The position numbers and the translations under genes are program-made. A stretch of DNA of 44,385 nucleotides from Roseovarius sp. UBA6217. Its GTDB lineage: Bacteria > Pseudomonadota > Alphaproteobacteria > Rhodobacterales > Rhodobacteraceae. How positions within the stretch are numbered: the stretch's first letter is position 1; each line of letters begins with the position of its first letter. The DNA is taken from positions 1 through 44,385 of the forward strand of contig DISF01000038.1 of NCBI GenBank assembly GCA_002421985.1. Reading direction: 5' to 3'. The notes below the pieces were generated by a model. It searched no databases. It worked only from the letters and a program-made list of their open reading frames with translations, and had not been told where the DNA came from. Positions 1 to 8,990 of the stretch are shown one piece after another.

Positions 1-951
1 GTTGTAATACACGTCGCGAACCAGGCTTTCAGGACCGCTGCCTTTGCCGTTGGCATAGTAGGTGTCCAGCATCTTTTTCACGATCGGCACGTCCTGACCG
101 CCGGCCACGTTTGTCCCGCGAAGGATACCCTTTGCCTCATCCGTTCCGATGTTGCGGATATCGACCTCGTTCAGCCAGTTCGATGTCAGGTAGCGGTCGA
201 TCGGGAAGCGGTTGCGGCGCATTTCCTTGGAGGCGACCACATGTCCGCCGGCCAGAAGCCAGCTGATCACATAATCGGGCTTGTCGCGGCGGATCTTGCT
301 CCATGCGCCGGACTGGTCAGACCCCGGGAGCGGAACCGGATAGAGCTCCAACGCGAAACCCTCTTTCTCGGACAGGGTCTTCAGAATCTCGATCGGCTCC
401 TGACCGAAGGGATAATCCAGGTAGATGAAGCCGATCTTCGCGTCTGAAAGGTCGCCGCCCAACTGCTCCTTGATGAAGGCAACATCGTTGGCCGCCTGCT
501 GCCAGTAGGTCGGGCCCACCGGGAAAACCCATTCGAACACCTCGCCATCCACAGCGTCGCCGCGGCCAACGAAGGATTGCATCAGAATGTTGCCGTCCTT
601 CATGACACGTGGCAGAGCTGCGTTCGTGACCGGGGTGGACGCGAAATAGTAGATGAACACCCCGTCACGTTTGAGTTGCTCGTAGCATTCCACGCCGCGC
701 TGCGGCTCGTTGCCGTGGTCGCGAACGATGATCTCGATCGGATGTCCTTCGATCCCACCGTTCTCGTTGGTGTACATCGCGAGGTCCTGTGCCGCCTGGG
801 CAAATTGCGGCGTGATGAAGGTATAGGACTTGCTGAGGTCAAAGCAGAGGCCGAACTTGATCGGCTCCTTGTCCTGCGCAGAGGCCAACGTTGCGCTTGT
901 TGCCAAGGCAGCGGTAAGAGCCACCGCCTTGATATGCTGTTTTAGTTTCAT
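1..951 (-). CDS. ABC transporter substrate-binding protein, partial (C-terminus beyond window)
   Basis: This is a periplasmic ligand-binding protein of the branched-chain-amino-acid (LivJ/Periplasmic_BP_6) type. The visible part is 317 codons with no stop, and reading continues left of base 1. Residues 1-25 form a Sec signal peptide (positive MKLKQH start, hydrophobic core, ASA-QD cleavage). The mature part reads KFGLCFDLSK, then IVRDHGNEPQRG, then LPGSDQSGAW, all shared with the next gene upstream (1043-2281), so the two are paralogues, roughly 60% identical by eye. It is the last gene of the leftward liv-type operon and follows a 92-bp gap holding a stem-loop. The ATG at 951 is preceded by a purine-rich GGGGAGGAAAG site. 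In this family such proteins bind amino acids, aromatic acids or short organic acids. The neighbouring CoA ligase suggests a carboxylic acid. Confidence 0.93.
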   Translation of the reverse strand, partial: MKLKQHIKAVALTAALATSATLASAQDKEPIKFGLCFDLSKSYTFITPQFAQAAQDLAMYTNENGGIEGHPIEIIVRDHGNEPQRGVECYEQLKRDGVFIYYFASTPVTNAALPRVMKDGNILMQSFVGRGDAVDGEVFEWVFPVGPTYWQQAANDVAFIKEQLGGDLSDAKIGFIYLDYPFGQEPIEILKTLSEKEGFALELYPVPLPGSDQSGAWSKIRRDKPDYVISWLLAGGHVVASKEMRRNRFPIDRYLTSNWLNEVDIRNIGTDEAKGILRGTNVAGGQDVPIVKKMLDTYYANGKGSGPESLVRDVYYN

Positions 952-972
952 TCTTTCCTCCCCTTGGTTTGG

Positions 973-1014
973 CGCAGGGCGTCTGTTGATTATTGGTGAG
1001 CGTGACGCCCTGCG
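973..1014 (-). other. Intergenic stem-loop between the two binding-protein genes
   Basis: Two 11-base arms, CGCAGGGCGTC (973-983) and GACGCCCTGCG (1004-1014), are perfect reverse complements with a 20-base loop. There is no T-run after the second arm in the direction of transcription, so a processing or mRNA-protection hairpin, or a partial attenuator, is more likely than a full terminator. Such hairpins are common next to binding-protein genes that need more product than their permeases. The functional role is inferred. Confidence 0.55.
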
Positions 1015-1042
1015 TGATACTTTGCTTTCGGTTGTGAGATTA

Positions 1043-2281
1043 TCACTGCCCGTATTTCGAGGAACTTTCCTTCACAACATCCCACACGACATCGCTGTAT
1101 GCCCCGATCCAGTCGGTTTGCGGCACCCAGGTTTCGCCGTCCCACATCTCGATGCGGGTCTTGCCGCCGCCGCCGTGGTCCTCTGCTGTCACCGTAATCG
1201 GCGCCATCAGCCCGTTGGCGTCAAAGTCTTCCAGGGTTTCCAAAGCCGCTTTGAAGGAGTGCGCCGTGATGGGAAGACCTTCGGCTTCTGCTGCCCTCCG
1301 CGCAGCCTCGAAAATGATCGAGTACATCGCAAGACCGGTGTTGTAGTAAACGTCTTGCGTATTCACCAACGGACCCGAGCCTTCGCCTTTGTCGTAAAGT
1401 TCACTCAATATTTCGAGCCGCAAGGGCACATCCAGCCCACCCACGACATTGGTGCCGCGCTTCAGTCCGATGGCGGCCTCTGCTCCGATATTGGCGATAT
1501 CCACTTCGTTCAGCCAGTTGACCGAAATGTATTTGTCCATCGGAATGCGGTTGCGCTGCATTTCCTTCGACGCGACGACATGGGCACCGCCAAGCATCCA
1601 CGAGATCACGTGATCAGGCTTGTCGCGGCGCATTTTCGACCACGCACCCGATTGATCGCTGCCGGGCAGCGGCACGGGATAAAGCAGAAGCTCGAAGCCC
1701 TCCTTTTCCGCCAATGTCTTGAGGATCTCGATTGGCTCCTGCCCGAACGGGTAATCGAAATAGATGTAGCCGACCTTGACGTTCGAAAGATCGCCATCGT
1801 GCAATTGCTTGATATAGGCGATATTGTTGGCGGCCTGTCCCCAATAGGTCGGGCCGGCCGGGTAGACCCATTCAAAAACCGTGCCGTCCACCGCATCGCC
1901 ACGCCCGACCAGCGACTGCATGAGAATGCGTTCATCTTGCATCGCGCGCGGCAGGACTGCCAGGGACACCGGCGTCGACAGGGTATCGAAGACAACGACC
2001 CCCTCGCGGCTGAGCCTGGAATAGCATTCGATCCCGCGCTGTGGTTCGTTGCCGTGATCGCGAACGATGACCTCCACCGGCTCGCCACCGATCCCGCCCT
2101 TCTTGTTGATGAGCTTTGCCAAATCCATGGCGGCCTGCGACACCTGCGGCGTAGCAAAGGTATAGGCCTTGCTAAGATCGTAGCAGACACCCACCTTGAA
2201 TGGCTCTGCCAAGGCTTGCGTTCCGGCCATCAAGCCAGCCATCATCGAAATTGCGGCTAACGCCTTTTTAAGTTCTTTCAT
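1043..2281 (-). CDS. ABC transporter substrate-binding protein (branched-chain amino acid type)
   Basis: This is a complete periplasmic binding protein of 412 residues, typical for the LivJ/Periplasmic_BP_6 family. An open frame extends to 2299, but the ATG at 2281 is preferred: GGGAGGG lies 5 bases before it and a signal peptide begins there (MKELKK, hydrophobic core, ALA-EP cleavage near residue 25). Conserved family segments include VGVCYDLSKAYTF near the mature N-terminus, VIVRDHGNEPQRG and LPGSDQSGAWSKMRRDKPD. It follows livF by 33 bases and precedes its paralogue (1-951). It should deliver the substrate to the LivHM permease encoded upstream. Having two binding proteins suggests either two related ligands or a dosage effect. 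The ligand is not identifiable from sequence. Confidence 0.95.
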   Translation of the reverse strand: MKELKKALAAISMMAGLMAGTQALAEPFKVGVCYDLSKAYTFATPQVSQAAMDLAKLINKKGGIGGEPVEVIVRDHGNEPQRGIECYSRLSREGVVVFDTLSTPVSLAVLPRAMQDERILMQSLVGRGDAVDGTVFEWVYPAGPTYWGQAANNIAYIKQLHDGDLSNVKVGYIYFDYPFGQEPIEILKTLAEKEGFELLLYPVPLPGSDQSGAWSKMRRDKPDHVISWMLGGAHVVASKEMQRNRIPMDKYISVNWLNEVDIANIGAEAAIGLKRGTNVVGGLDVPLRLEILSELYDKGEGSGPLVNTQDVYYNTGLAMYSIIFEAARRAAEAEGLPITAHSFKAALETLEDFDANGLMAPITVTAEDHGGGGKTRIEMWDGETWVPQTDWIGAYSDVVWDVVKESSSKYGQ

Positions 2282-2314
2282 GTTTCCCTCCCTGAACACT
2301 GTCTGTCTGGAACA

Positions 2315-3133
<819 letters not shown>

Positions 3134-3139
3134 TCCTCT

Positions 3140-4213
3140 TCACTTCCTGAGCTGATCGAAGGGCCAGACCATCAGATAGTCCCTGATGTTGCCGTAAAGC
3201 TTTCCAAGCCCCATCGGTTCTATCAGAAGGATTATGACGATCAGCGCGCCATAGACGGCATTCGGCATATGGGCGAGAGTTTCGACATTGACCTGCATTC
3301 CAAGCGATTGACTCGCCGTAGCGAACAGCCCGTTCACAATGCCGGGCACGAGCAAGATCAGGGCAACCCCGAAATAGGAACCGATGATGCTGGACAGGCC
3401 ACCGACGATCACCATCGCAAGCACCTGGATCGACACGTTCACTGAAAACTGCTCCGGCGCGGCGAGAAAGAAGAAGGTCGCAACCAGCAAGGCACCGCTG
3501 ACCCCCGCGATAAAGGACGAGGTCGCGAACGCAAGTATCTTGTAGTAGAAACTGTTCACCCCGAGGATCGCAGCGGCAAAATCCTTTTCCCGCACGGCCA
3601 CCAGAGCGCGCCCCAAACCGGATCGTTTCAGATTCAGCATGAAAATCGTGACGAGAACACACCATCCGAAAGCGACATAGTAGTAGCCGGTATCAGAGGT
3701 GATCGGCTGCCCGAGCAGCGCCAGGGTCGGAGACTGAAGCGATGCGTGCGAGCCGCCCGAAATCGCTGGAGAGTGGGTCAGCACCCAGTCCATCACGAAC
3801 TGCATCGCGAGGGTCGTAAGCGCGAGGTAGAGCCCCTTCACCCGCAAGGCGGCAAAGGCGAACAGGCTGCCGATCACCGACGATGCCAGCCCGCCGATGA
3901 TGAGGGCGAACTCCCAGGGAACCCCAAACCTCGCAGCGTGGATCGCCGAATACGCGCCCACGGCCATCACCGCAGCATAGCCCAGATGAAGCTGGCCCGC
4001 CCAGCCCGTCACCAGGTTGAGCCCGAGCGCGGCGGCCGTCCAGATCAGCCAGGGCAGCATGTAGCTGTTCAGGTAGAGCGACGGCACGATGAACGGTGCC
4101 GCGAGACCAAAAAGCAGGACGAACACAGCCATATTCCGGTCAGCTGGCACCTTGAAGATGCGGCTGTCGGAGACATAGTTGGCGTGGTGGACACCAGAGA
4201 GCCTATAGAACAT
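3140..4213 (-). CDS. livM: ABC transporter permease LivM
   Basis: This is an inner-membrane permease of the LIV type, 357 aa, made mostly of hydrophobic helices (about eight to ten segments from residue 28 onward). The cytoplasmic EAA-like loop that contacts the ATPases is visible as GRALVAVREKDFAAAILGV around residues 215-235. GWAGQLHLGYAAVMAVGAYS (family consensus GxxSLGxxxFxxxGAY) lies near residue 70. A soluble N-terminal stretch of about 28 residues precedes the first helix. It begins 3 bases after the livH stop and is followed by livF, so the order livH-livM-livF matches classical liv operons, with livG displaced upstream of the CoA ligase. Confidence 0.94.
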   Translation of the reverse strand: MFYRLSGVHHANYVSDSRIFKVPADRNMAVFVLLFGLAAPFIVPSLYLNSYMLPWLIWTAAALGLNLVTGWAGQLHLGYAAVMAVGAYSAIHAARFGVPWEFALIIGGLASSVIGSLFAFAALRVKGLYLALTTLAMQFVMDWVLTHSPAISGGSHASLQSPTLALLGQPITSDTGYYYVAFGWCVLVTIFMLNLKRSGLGRALVAVREKDFAAAILGVNSFYYKILAFATSSFIAGVSGALLVATFFFLAAPEQFSVNVSIQVLAMVIVGGLSSIIGSYFGVALILLVPGIVNGLFATASQSLGMQVNVETLAHMPNAVYGALIVIILLIEPMGLGKLYGNIRDYLMVWPFDQLRK

Positions 4214-4216
4214 CCC

Positions 4217-5104
4217 TTACACCCTTTCGATGTCGTGACGACCAAACAACCCGTGGGGACGGATCATGACCGTAAGAATAAGCACAGCGGCGACGATCAG
4301 CTCACGGCTTCCGCCCCCGACAAGCGGATCGAGAAAGTCAGCGCCGACATTTTCTACGATACCAAGGATAATGCCGGCGATGATCGCTCCCAGAATACTG
4401 TCGAGACCGCCCAGAACAGCAACCGTCAGACCCTTGAGAAGCAGAAGAGACAGCGCCTGGTCGACACCCTGGATTTCCCCCCAGATGACGCCTGCGGCAA
4501 CGGCAACCACCGACGCCAGGGCCCAGGACAGCCCGACACCGCGCTCCACCGAAATTCCGACCGACCACGATGCCATGTAGTCATCCGCGATCGCGCGCAG
4601 TTTTATGCCGGTGCGGGTGCGGAAAAACAGCATGAAGGCGACAAAAAGAGCGACCGCGACCCCGGCACCGACCAGATGGATGCGACTGATGAAGATGTCA
4701 CCGACGAACAATGGTTCATAGCTTACCCCCAACTCTATTGACCGGGATGTGCCACCCCAGATCGCCAGCGTGGTGCCGCGCAGGAAAATGTCGAGCCCCA
4801 GTGTCAACATCAGAATCATGATGACCGGGCGGCCCGCGAGACGGCGCAGGGCAACGCGCTCAATACCAAATCCCAAGGCAAACATGACCACCGCAGCAAG
4901 CGGAATCGCGAGCCAAAGCGGCAAACCGGCATCATGCGACAGCGCAATAACCACATAAGCCGCAACCATCGTCAGCCCGCCCTGCGCCAGATTGGGCACC
5001 GAGGAGGCTTTGTAAATCAGCACGAGGCCGATAGCGAAGAGCGAATATAGCAGACCTGTCAAGGCACCGTTTACGGCAAGCTCTGTGAGAAAGACAAAGT
5101 CCAT
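4217..5104 (-). CDS. livH: ABC transporter permease LivH
   Basis: This is the partner permease of LivM, 295 aa, the usual length for LivH. The N-terminus LLYSLFAIGLVLIYKASSVPNLAQG is the family hallmark (GLxYALxAxGLtLiyg..gvlNfAqG). The EAA-like loop is at GIKLRAIADDYMASWSVGI, and the C-terminus ends with ILTVMIRPHGLFGR, the canonical ILLxRPxGLFG tail. The ATG at 5104 has GGGAGGTG just upstream. The preceding ligase gene ends directly against it (stop at 5105-5107), so the two are probably translated from one message with tight coupling. It should form the membrane channel with LivM. Confidence 0.95.
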   Translation of the reverse strand: MDFVFLTELAVNGALTGLLYSLFAIGLVLIYKASSVPNLAQGGLTMVAAYVVIALSHDAGLPLWLAIPLAAVVMFALGFGIERVALRRLAGRPVIMILMLTLGLDIFLRGTTLAIWGGTSRSIELGVSYEPLFVGDIFISRIHLVGAGVAVALFVAFMLFFRTRTGIKLRAIADDYMASWSVGISVERGVGLSWALASVVAVAAGVIWGEIQGVDQALSLLLLKGLTVAVLGGLDSILGAIIAGIILGIVENVGADFLDPLVGGGSRELIVAAVLILTVMIRPHGLFGRHDIERV

Positions 5105-7024
5105 TTACACCTCCCTGATGGGAAGGATTCTTTCGACCTTCCCGATTTCCCCGGTCTCGTAAGTCACCTGGGCGCTTACATGGACCTCTTTTGAACCGTC
5201 GTAGAGCGCCGCGATAACATCGGCATAGCGTTCCTCCACAACCTTGCGGCGCAGTTTGCGAGTCCGCGTGATCTCGCCGTCATCCGGATCGAATTCTTTC
5301 GGAAGACTGACAAATCGTTTCAGGCGAAGCGGCTCGGTAAGCGTCTTGTTCACCCGTTGGAACGCTTCGTGCAGCAGCGCCGCGACCTCGTCGCGCTGAG
5401 ACAGATCGGAATAGGACACGTAAGGCACGCCGTTCACCTCGGCCCAGTGGCCGACTGCTTCGAAATCCACGCAGACCATCGCCGTCAACTCGTCGCGTCC
5501 CGAGCCGACAACAGCGGCATCCTTGATATACGGGCTGAACTTGAGCCGGTTCTCGATGTAGTTCGGAACATAGCGTTCACCCCCGGCGGTATACGTGACC
5601 TCGGAGACACGCCCCAACACCACAAGCTGGCCGTTCTCCTCCAGATAGCCGGCATCGCCGGTATGCAGCCACCCGCCCTCGAGGGCCTCGGCACTCGCTT
5701 CCGGTTTGTTGAAATACCCGGAAAACACGCTCTCCGACCGCAACAGGATCTCGCCGCTATCATCGATCTTGACCTCGACACCCGGCGCGGGTGTGCCGAC
5801 GGTATGCAGGCGCACCTCGTTCGGTGCCTGCATCGCGCTGATCGCGCTGATCTCGGTCTGTCCGTAAAACTGACGCAGTTTGATTCCCAGAGCGCGATAA
5901 AAAATGAAAGTGTCCTCGCCGATCGCTTCGCCGCCGGTGAACGCATTCTTCAAGCGACTCATGCCGAACTGGTCCTTGATCGGGCCGAAGACGAGTGCCT
6001 CGCCCAACAATCTGCCCAGCGGCTCCAACAGGCCACCGCTTTCGCCGTTCAGTTTACGGGTTTCGGCAGCCGTGGCCCGGTCCATGAAGAAATGGTACAG
6101 CCACTTCTTCAGCGGGGTTGAATCTTCCATACCGACCTGAATTGTCGTCAGCATCTGATCCCAGCTTCTGGGTGCCGCCAGATAGAAAGTCGGGGCGATT
6201 TCACGCATGTCGCGCACGACTGTCTCCTGCCGCTCTGGCACGTTCACGGTGAACCGGTGCATAAGTGCCGCCGCGACCGTAATGGCATAGTCCCCGACCC
6301 AGGCCATCGGCAGATACGCCAGGATTTCCTCGTTCTCGTCGAATACCCCCGCCGCATGGCCATTCCGTGCAGCAGCCAGAACGTTCTTATGGCTCAGAAC
6401 GATACCTTTCGGCTTTCCGGTCGTTCCCGAGGAATGCATGAAGATTGCAGGATCTTCTGGTTTTGCTCTGTTCAGAAGCGCCTCTCGGAGATTCGGGTCT
6501 TCGTTGAGAGCGTGTCGGCCGATTTCGATCAGGTGATCCCACGACATAAGACCGTCGTCTTCATAAAACCCGAGCCCGCGCGTTTCATCATATATGACAT
6601 GAGCGATGCCGCTCGCGCCCGCAGTCCGCACCTCGAGGATCTTGTCGACCTGTTCCTGATCTTCCGCGATGGCTGCAACAATCTCGACTTCGCCAAGGAA
6701 ATGCTGAAGCTCCTCAAGCGTTGCGCCCGGATAGGCTGGCATTGCGTAGGCCCGGAGCAGCGAAACCGCAAGCATACCCTGATATAGCCGCGCACGGTTG
6801 TCACCAAGAATGAGAACGGCCTTGCCCGGCGCTACACCGAATTTCTCAAGACCGGCCGCGCAGGCAAGAACCTCTTCCACATACTCGGCCCAGGTGCTTT
6901 CCTTCCAGATTCCGCGCTCTTTCTCGCGGATCGCGATACTCTTTGCGTAGCTAGACGCATTCCGCGCCAGCAATGAACCAATCGTCTCGCTGCCGGCATT
7001 TTGCAGTGTTGCCCGTTCAGCCAT
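5105..7024 (-). CDS. AMP-dependent acyl-CoA synthetase (long-chain type)
   Basis: This enzyme activates a carboxylic acid to its CoA thioester through an acyl-adenylate. It is 639 aa from the ATG at 7024, chosen over the ATG five codons upstream because GGAGG lies 6 bases before it and it overlaps the livG stop by 8 bases. Motifs: ATP loop SSGTTGKPKG (about 198-207), YGQTEIS adenylation motif, and LVVLGRVSEVTYTAGGERYVPNYIE, the C-terminal hinge. The length and insertions resemble the FadD15/long-chain group rather than the 500-aa short form at 14251. Its place inside a LIV-type transporter operon implies the imported ligand is the acid it activates (vectorial uptake). Similar liv-plus-ligase operons are known for aromatic and alicyclic acids, but the specificity here is unknown. 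Confidence 0.93.
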   Translation of the reverse strand: MAERATLQNAGSETIGSLLARNASSYAKSIAIREKERGIWKESTWAEYVEEVLACAAGLEKFGVAPGKAVLILGDNRARLYQGMLAVSLLRAYAMPAYPGATLEELQHFLGEVEIVAAIAEDQEQVDKILEVRTAGASGIAHVIYDETRGLGFYEDDGLMSWDHLIEIGRHALNEDPNLREALLNRAKPEDPAIFMHSSGTTGKPKGIVLSHKNVLAAARNGHAAGVFDENEEILAYLPMAWVGDYAITVAAALMHRFTVNVPERQETVVRDMREIAPTFYLAAPRSWDQMLTTIQVGMEDSTPLKKWLYHFFMDRATAAETRKLNGESGGLLEPLGRLLGEALVFGPIKDQFGMSRLKNAFTGGEAIGEDTFIFYRALGIKLRQFYGQTEISAISAMQAPNEVRLHTVGTPAPGVEVKIDDSGEILLRSESVFSGYFNKPEASAEALEGGWLHTGDAGYLEENGQLVVLGRVSEVTYTAGGERYVPNYIENRLKFSPYIKDAAVVGSGRDELTAMVCVDFEAVGHWAEVNGVPYVSYSDLSQRDEVAALLHEAFQRVNKTLTEPLRLKRFVSLPKEFDPDDGEITRTRKLRRKVVEERYADVIAALYDGSKEVHVSAQVTYETGEIGKVERILPIREV

Positions 7025-7823
7025 GCGCCCCTCCAACATATGCCTCGATGACCCTTGGATCCTTTATAACTTCCTTCGGAATGCCACTGGCGATCATTTC
7101 GCCGTAGTTCAGCGCCAGCATGCGGTCGCAAATGCCGATGATGACATCCATGTGGTGCTCGATCAGAAGGACGCTGACGCCACGTTCGGCCCGAGCGTCC
7201 AGAATGAAGCGGGACATATATCCCTTCTCCTCCTGGTTCATGCCCGCCATCGGCTCGTCGAGAATCAGCAATTGCGGCTCGGCCACCAGCGCGCGCGCAA
7301 GTTCGACGCGCTTCTTCAACCCGATCGGAAGACCATCGACCAGCTCGTGCCGGATGCTCTCAAGCTGCAGGAACTCAATCACCTCTTCGACGATCTTGCG
7401 GTTCCTGACTTCTTCAGGCTGCGCGAGCCACCAATAAAGCGCCGTGCGAAAAACGCCCTGCTTCATGTGGATGTGTCGCCCGAGCAGGATGTTGTCCAGA
7501 ACGCTCATTCCGTTGAACAGGGCAAGGTTCTGAAAGGTTCGGGCGACCCCGAGCTTTGCAACCTTGTGCGGGGCTATGCCCGTGATATCATGCCCCGCCA
7601 GCCGGACAGTCCCTTCGTTCGGCGGGTAGAACCCGGTAATCGCGTTCGTAAGCGTTGTCTTGCCGCTCCCATTCGGACCGACAAGGCCAAATATCTCCTT
7701 GGGCCGAATGACGAGATCAACGCCTGTGACGGCGACGATACCACCAAACCGCCGTTCAATCCCGCGGCACTCCAGTATTGCCCCGTCGCCGGCACCGACA
7801 TCTGTTGTTCTTTGCGTCATCAT
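7017..7823 (-). CDS. livG: ABC transporter ATP-binding protein LivG
   Basis: This is the first ATPase of the LIV-type importer. From the ATG at 7823 (AGGA five bases upstream) it is 268 aa, which fits LivG; the open frame runs to 7913 but that would overlap the SDR gene by about 50 bases. Motifs: Walker A GPNGSGKTT (49-57), signature-like LPIGLKKRVELARAL (about 165-179), Walker B LLILDEPMAGMN (185-196), and H-loop LLIEHHMD. The LPxGLxxRVE form of the signature, in place of LSGGQ, is the norm for this LivG subgroup. The gene lies between the SDR and the ligase rather than next to livF. A second adjacent ATG (7820) is equally possible as start. Confidence 0.94.
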   Translation of the reverse strand: MMTQRTTDVGAGDGAILECRGIERRFGGIVAVTGVDLVIRPKEIFGLVGPNGSGKTTLTNAITGFYPPNEGTVRLAGHDITGIAPHKVAKLGVARTFQNLALFNGMSVLDNILLGRHIHMKQGVFRTALYWWLAQPEEVRNRKIVEEVIEFLQLESIRHELVDGLPIGLKKRVELARALVAEPQLLILDEPMAGMNQEEKGYMSRFILDARAERGVSVLLIEHHMDVIIGICDRMLALNYGEMIASGIPKEVIKDPRVIEAYVGGAHG

Positions 7824-7861
7824 CTGGATCCTGTTGCCCCCCATTTGATTTGTTGCTTGTA

Positions 7862-8716
7862 TCAGGGAATCCGGAAGTAATCCGGCCGCCCCGTCGGCCA
7901 GGGATCCCCCCATAGCTGTTGCCCGCCGTCTATATTCAGAACCTCACCGGTCACGAACTTCCCGGAATTGGCCGCCATATAGACAACGCCTTCCGCGATA
8001 TCCCACTCATCACCGGCGCGCCGCATCGGATTGGACTCCTGAAAGGTTGCCGCACCCTCCTCGGGATAGTTCCCGAAACCGTTACTCTCACAGCAGCCCG
8101 GTGCCACGCAGTTCACGCGGATGCGATGCGGTGCCCATTCCACGGCAACCGATTTGGACAGGTATATCACCCCTGCCCGGGCCGCACAGGTGTGTGCGAT
8201 GCCGGGCATTCCGCGCCAGATGTCCGCCACGATATTCACGATCGAACCCGGCTGCCCGTTCTCCACCCAGTGACGTGCCGTGGATTGCATCATCCACCAA
8301 GTGCCGTTGAGATTGGTGTCTATGACGGCGTTCCAGCCTTTCGGAGTGAAATCCAGCGCCGCCTGTGGAAACTGCCCGCCCGCATTGTTGACCAGAACGT
8401 CAATCGAGCCGAATTCGCGATTTGCCTCACGGACAAATTCCTCGACCTTTTCAGGATCCCGGATGGTCATGGGCATGGCAAAGGTCTTGGCACCCAGGCT
8501 TTCAAGAAATTCCTTGGCCGAAGCCAGCTTTTCCTCGTTACGCCCGTTGATCGCAAGGTTGGCACCCAGCCTGGCAAACAGGGTTGCAATCGCCAGACCA
8601 AGGCCACCGCCCGCACCAGTGACAACAGCGGTTTGACCTGCGAAAAGATCGGGTGCATAAACAGTCGAACGTGATTGCAGGTCTTCTCGCGAAGACCCGA
8701 ATTGCGTCTCACTCAT
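7862..8716 (-). CDS. SDR family oxidoreductase (enoyl-CoA reductase-like)
   Basis: This is an NAD(P)-dependent short-chain dehydrogenase/reductase of 284 aa and the first gene of the leftward operon. The Rossmann motif TGAGGGLG is at 33-40 and NNAG at 110-113. The region that normally carries the YxxxK catalytic pair reads AHTCAARAGV (174-183), with His/Thr near the Tyr position and Arg in place of Lys. This resembles peroxisomal trans-2-enoyl-CoA reductase (PECR) and related AtuG-like proteins, where AARAG is common. An acyl-CoA or unsaturated thioester substrate is therefore more likely than a simple alcohol. The ATG at 8716 has GGAGGAGG upstream. A perfect palindrome lies 46 bases before the start (8762-8775). 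Confidence 0.88.
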   Translation of the reverse strand: MSETQFGSSREDLQSRSTVYAPDLFAGQTAVVTGAGGGLGLAIATLFARLGANLAINGRNEEKLASAKEFLESLGAKTFAMPMTIRDPEKVEEFVREANREFGSIDVLVNNAGGQFPQAALDFTPKGWNAVIDTNLNGTWWMMQSTARHWVENGQPGSIVNIVADIWRGMPGIAHTCAARAGVIYLSKSVAVEWAPHRIRVNCVAPGCCESNGFGNYPEEGAATFQESNPMRRAGDEWDIAEGVVYMAANSGKFVTGEVLNIDGGQQLWGDPWPTGRPDYFRIP

Positions 8717-8761
8717 GACGCCTCCTCCCTATTGCCCCATTCGGGGTTACTGCTCCAATAT

Positions 8762-8775
8762 CTAACGGGCGTTAG
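8762..8775. promoter_or_regulatory. Palindromic operator candidate CTAACG-GG-CGTTAG
   Basis: A perfect 6-base inverted repeat with a 2-base spacer lies 46 bases upstream of the SDR start and so probably covers the promoter of the leftward transporter operon. TetR-family regulators of fatty-acid and terpenoid degradation often bind short AT-flanked palindromes of the type TAACGnnCGTTA. The TetR gene at 15770 is the obvious local candidate. The regulator assignment is inferred. Confidence 0.5.
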
Positions 8776-8915
8776 AAAAATAATCAAGAAAAGAATTCCC
8801 CTTCATTTCAGCATGTCGCGTCACCCAATGCTCGAAACTTGACGGATATCGCCCCCTGATGATCCGGCCCGCCGTGCGGCGCGGACACGGCCCCTGACGT
8901 CCTCCACAATGAATT

Positions 8916-8931
8916 ATGATTCAATAATCAT
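8916..8931. promoter_or_regulatory. Inverted repeat ATGATT-CAAT-AATCAT upstream of the dehydrogenase operon
   Basis: This is a perfect 6-base inverted repeat with a 4-base spacer, 60 bases before the ATG of the E1-alpha gene, in an AT-rich pocket of a GC-rich region. The 17 bases 8915-8931 match 13 of 17 positions of the sequence in front of the MaoC gene (17287-17303), which suggests one regulator for both promoters. The IclR-type protein encoded at 16514 is the likeliest binder (inference). Confidence 0.5.
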
Positions 8932-8990
8932 TTTCATTGACGCCGAACGGCTGCTTTGTCATGATCGTCGGCAGTAGCAAGGAGACCCTC

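Noticed and set aside
8937..8990. An upstream TTG start giving E1-alpha 18 more residues.
   Set aside because: No ribosome site precedes it, it would overlap the operator-like region, and the ATG at 8991 follows AAGGAG.
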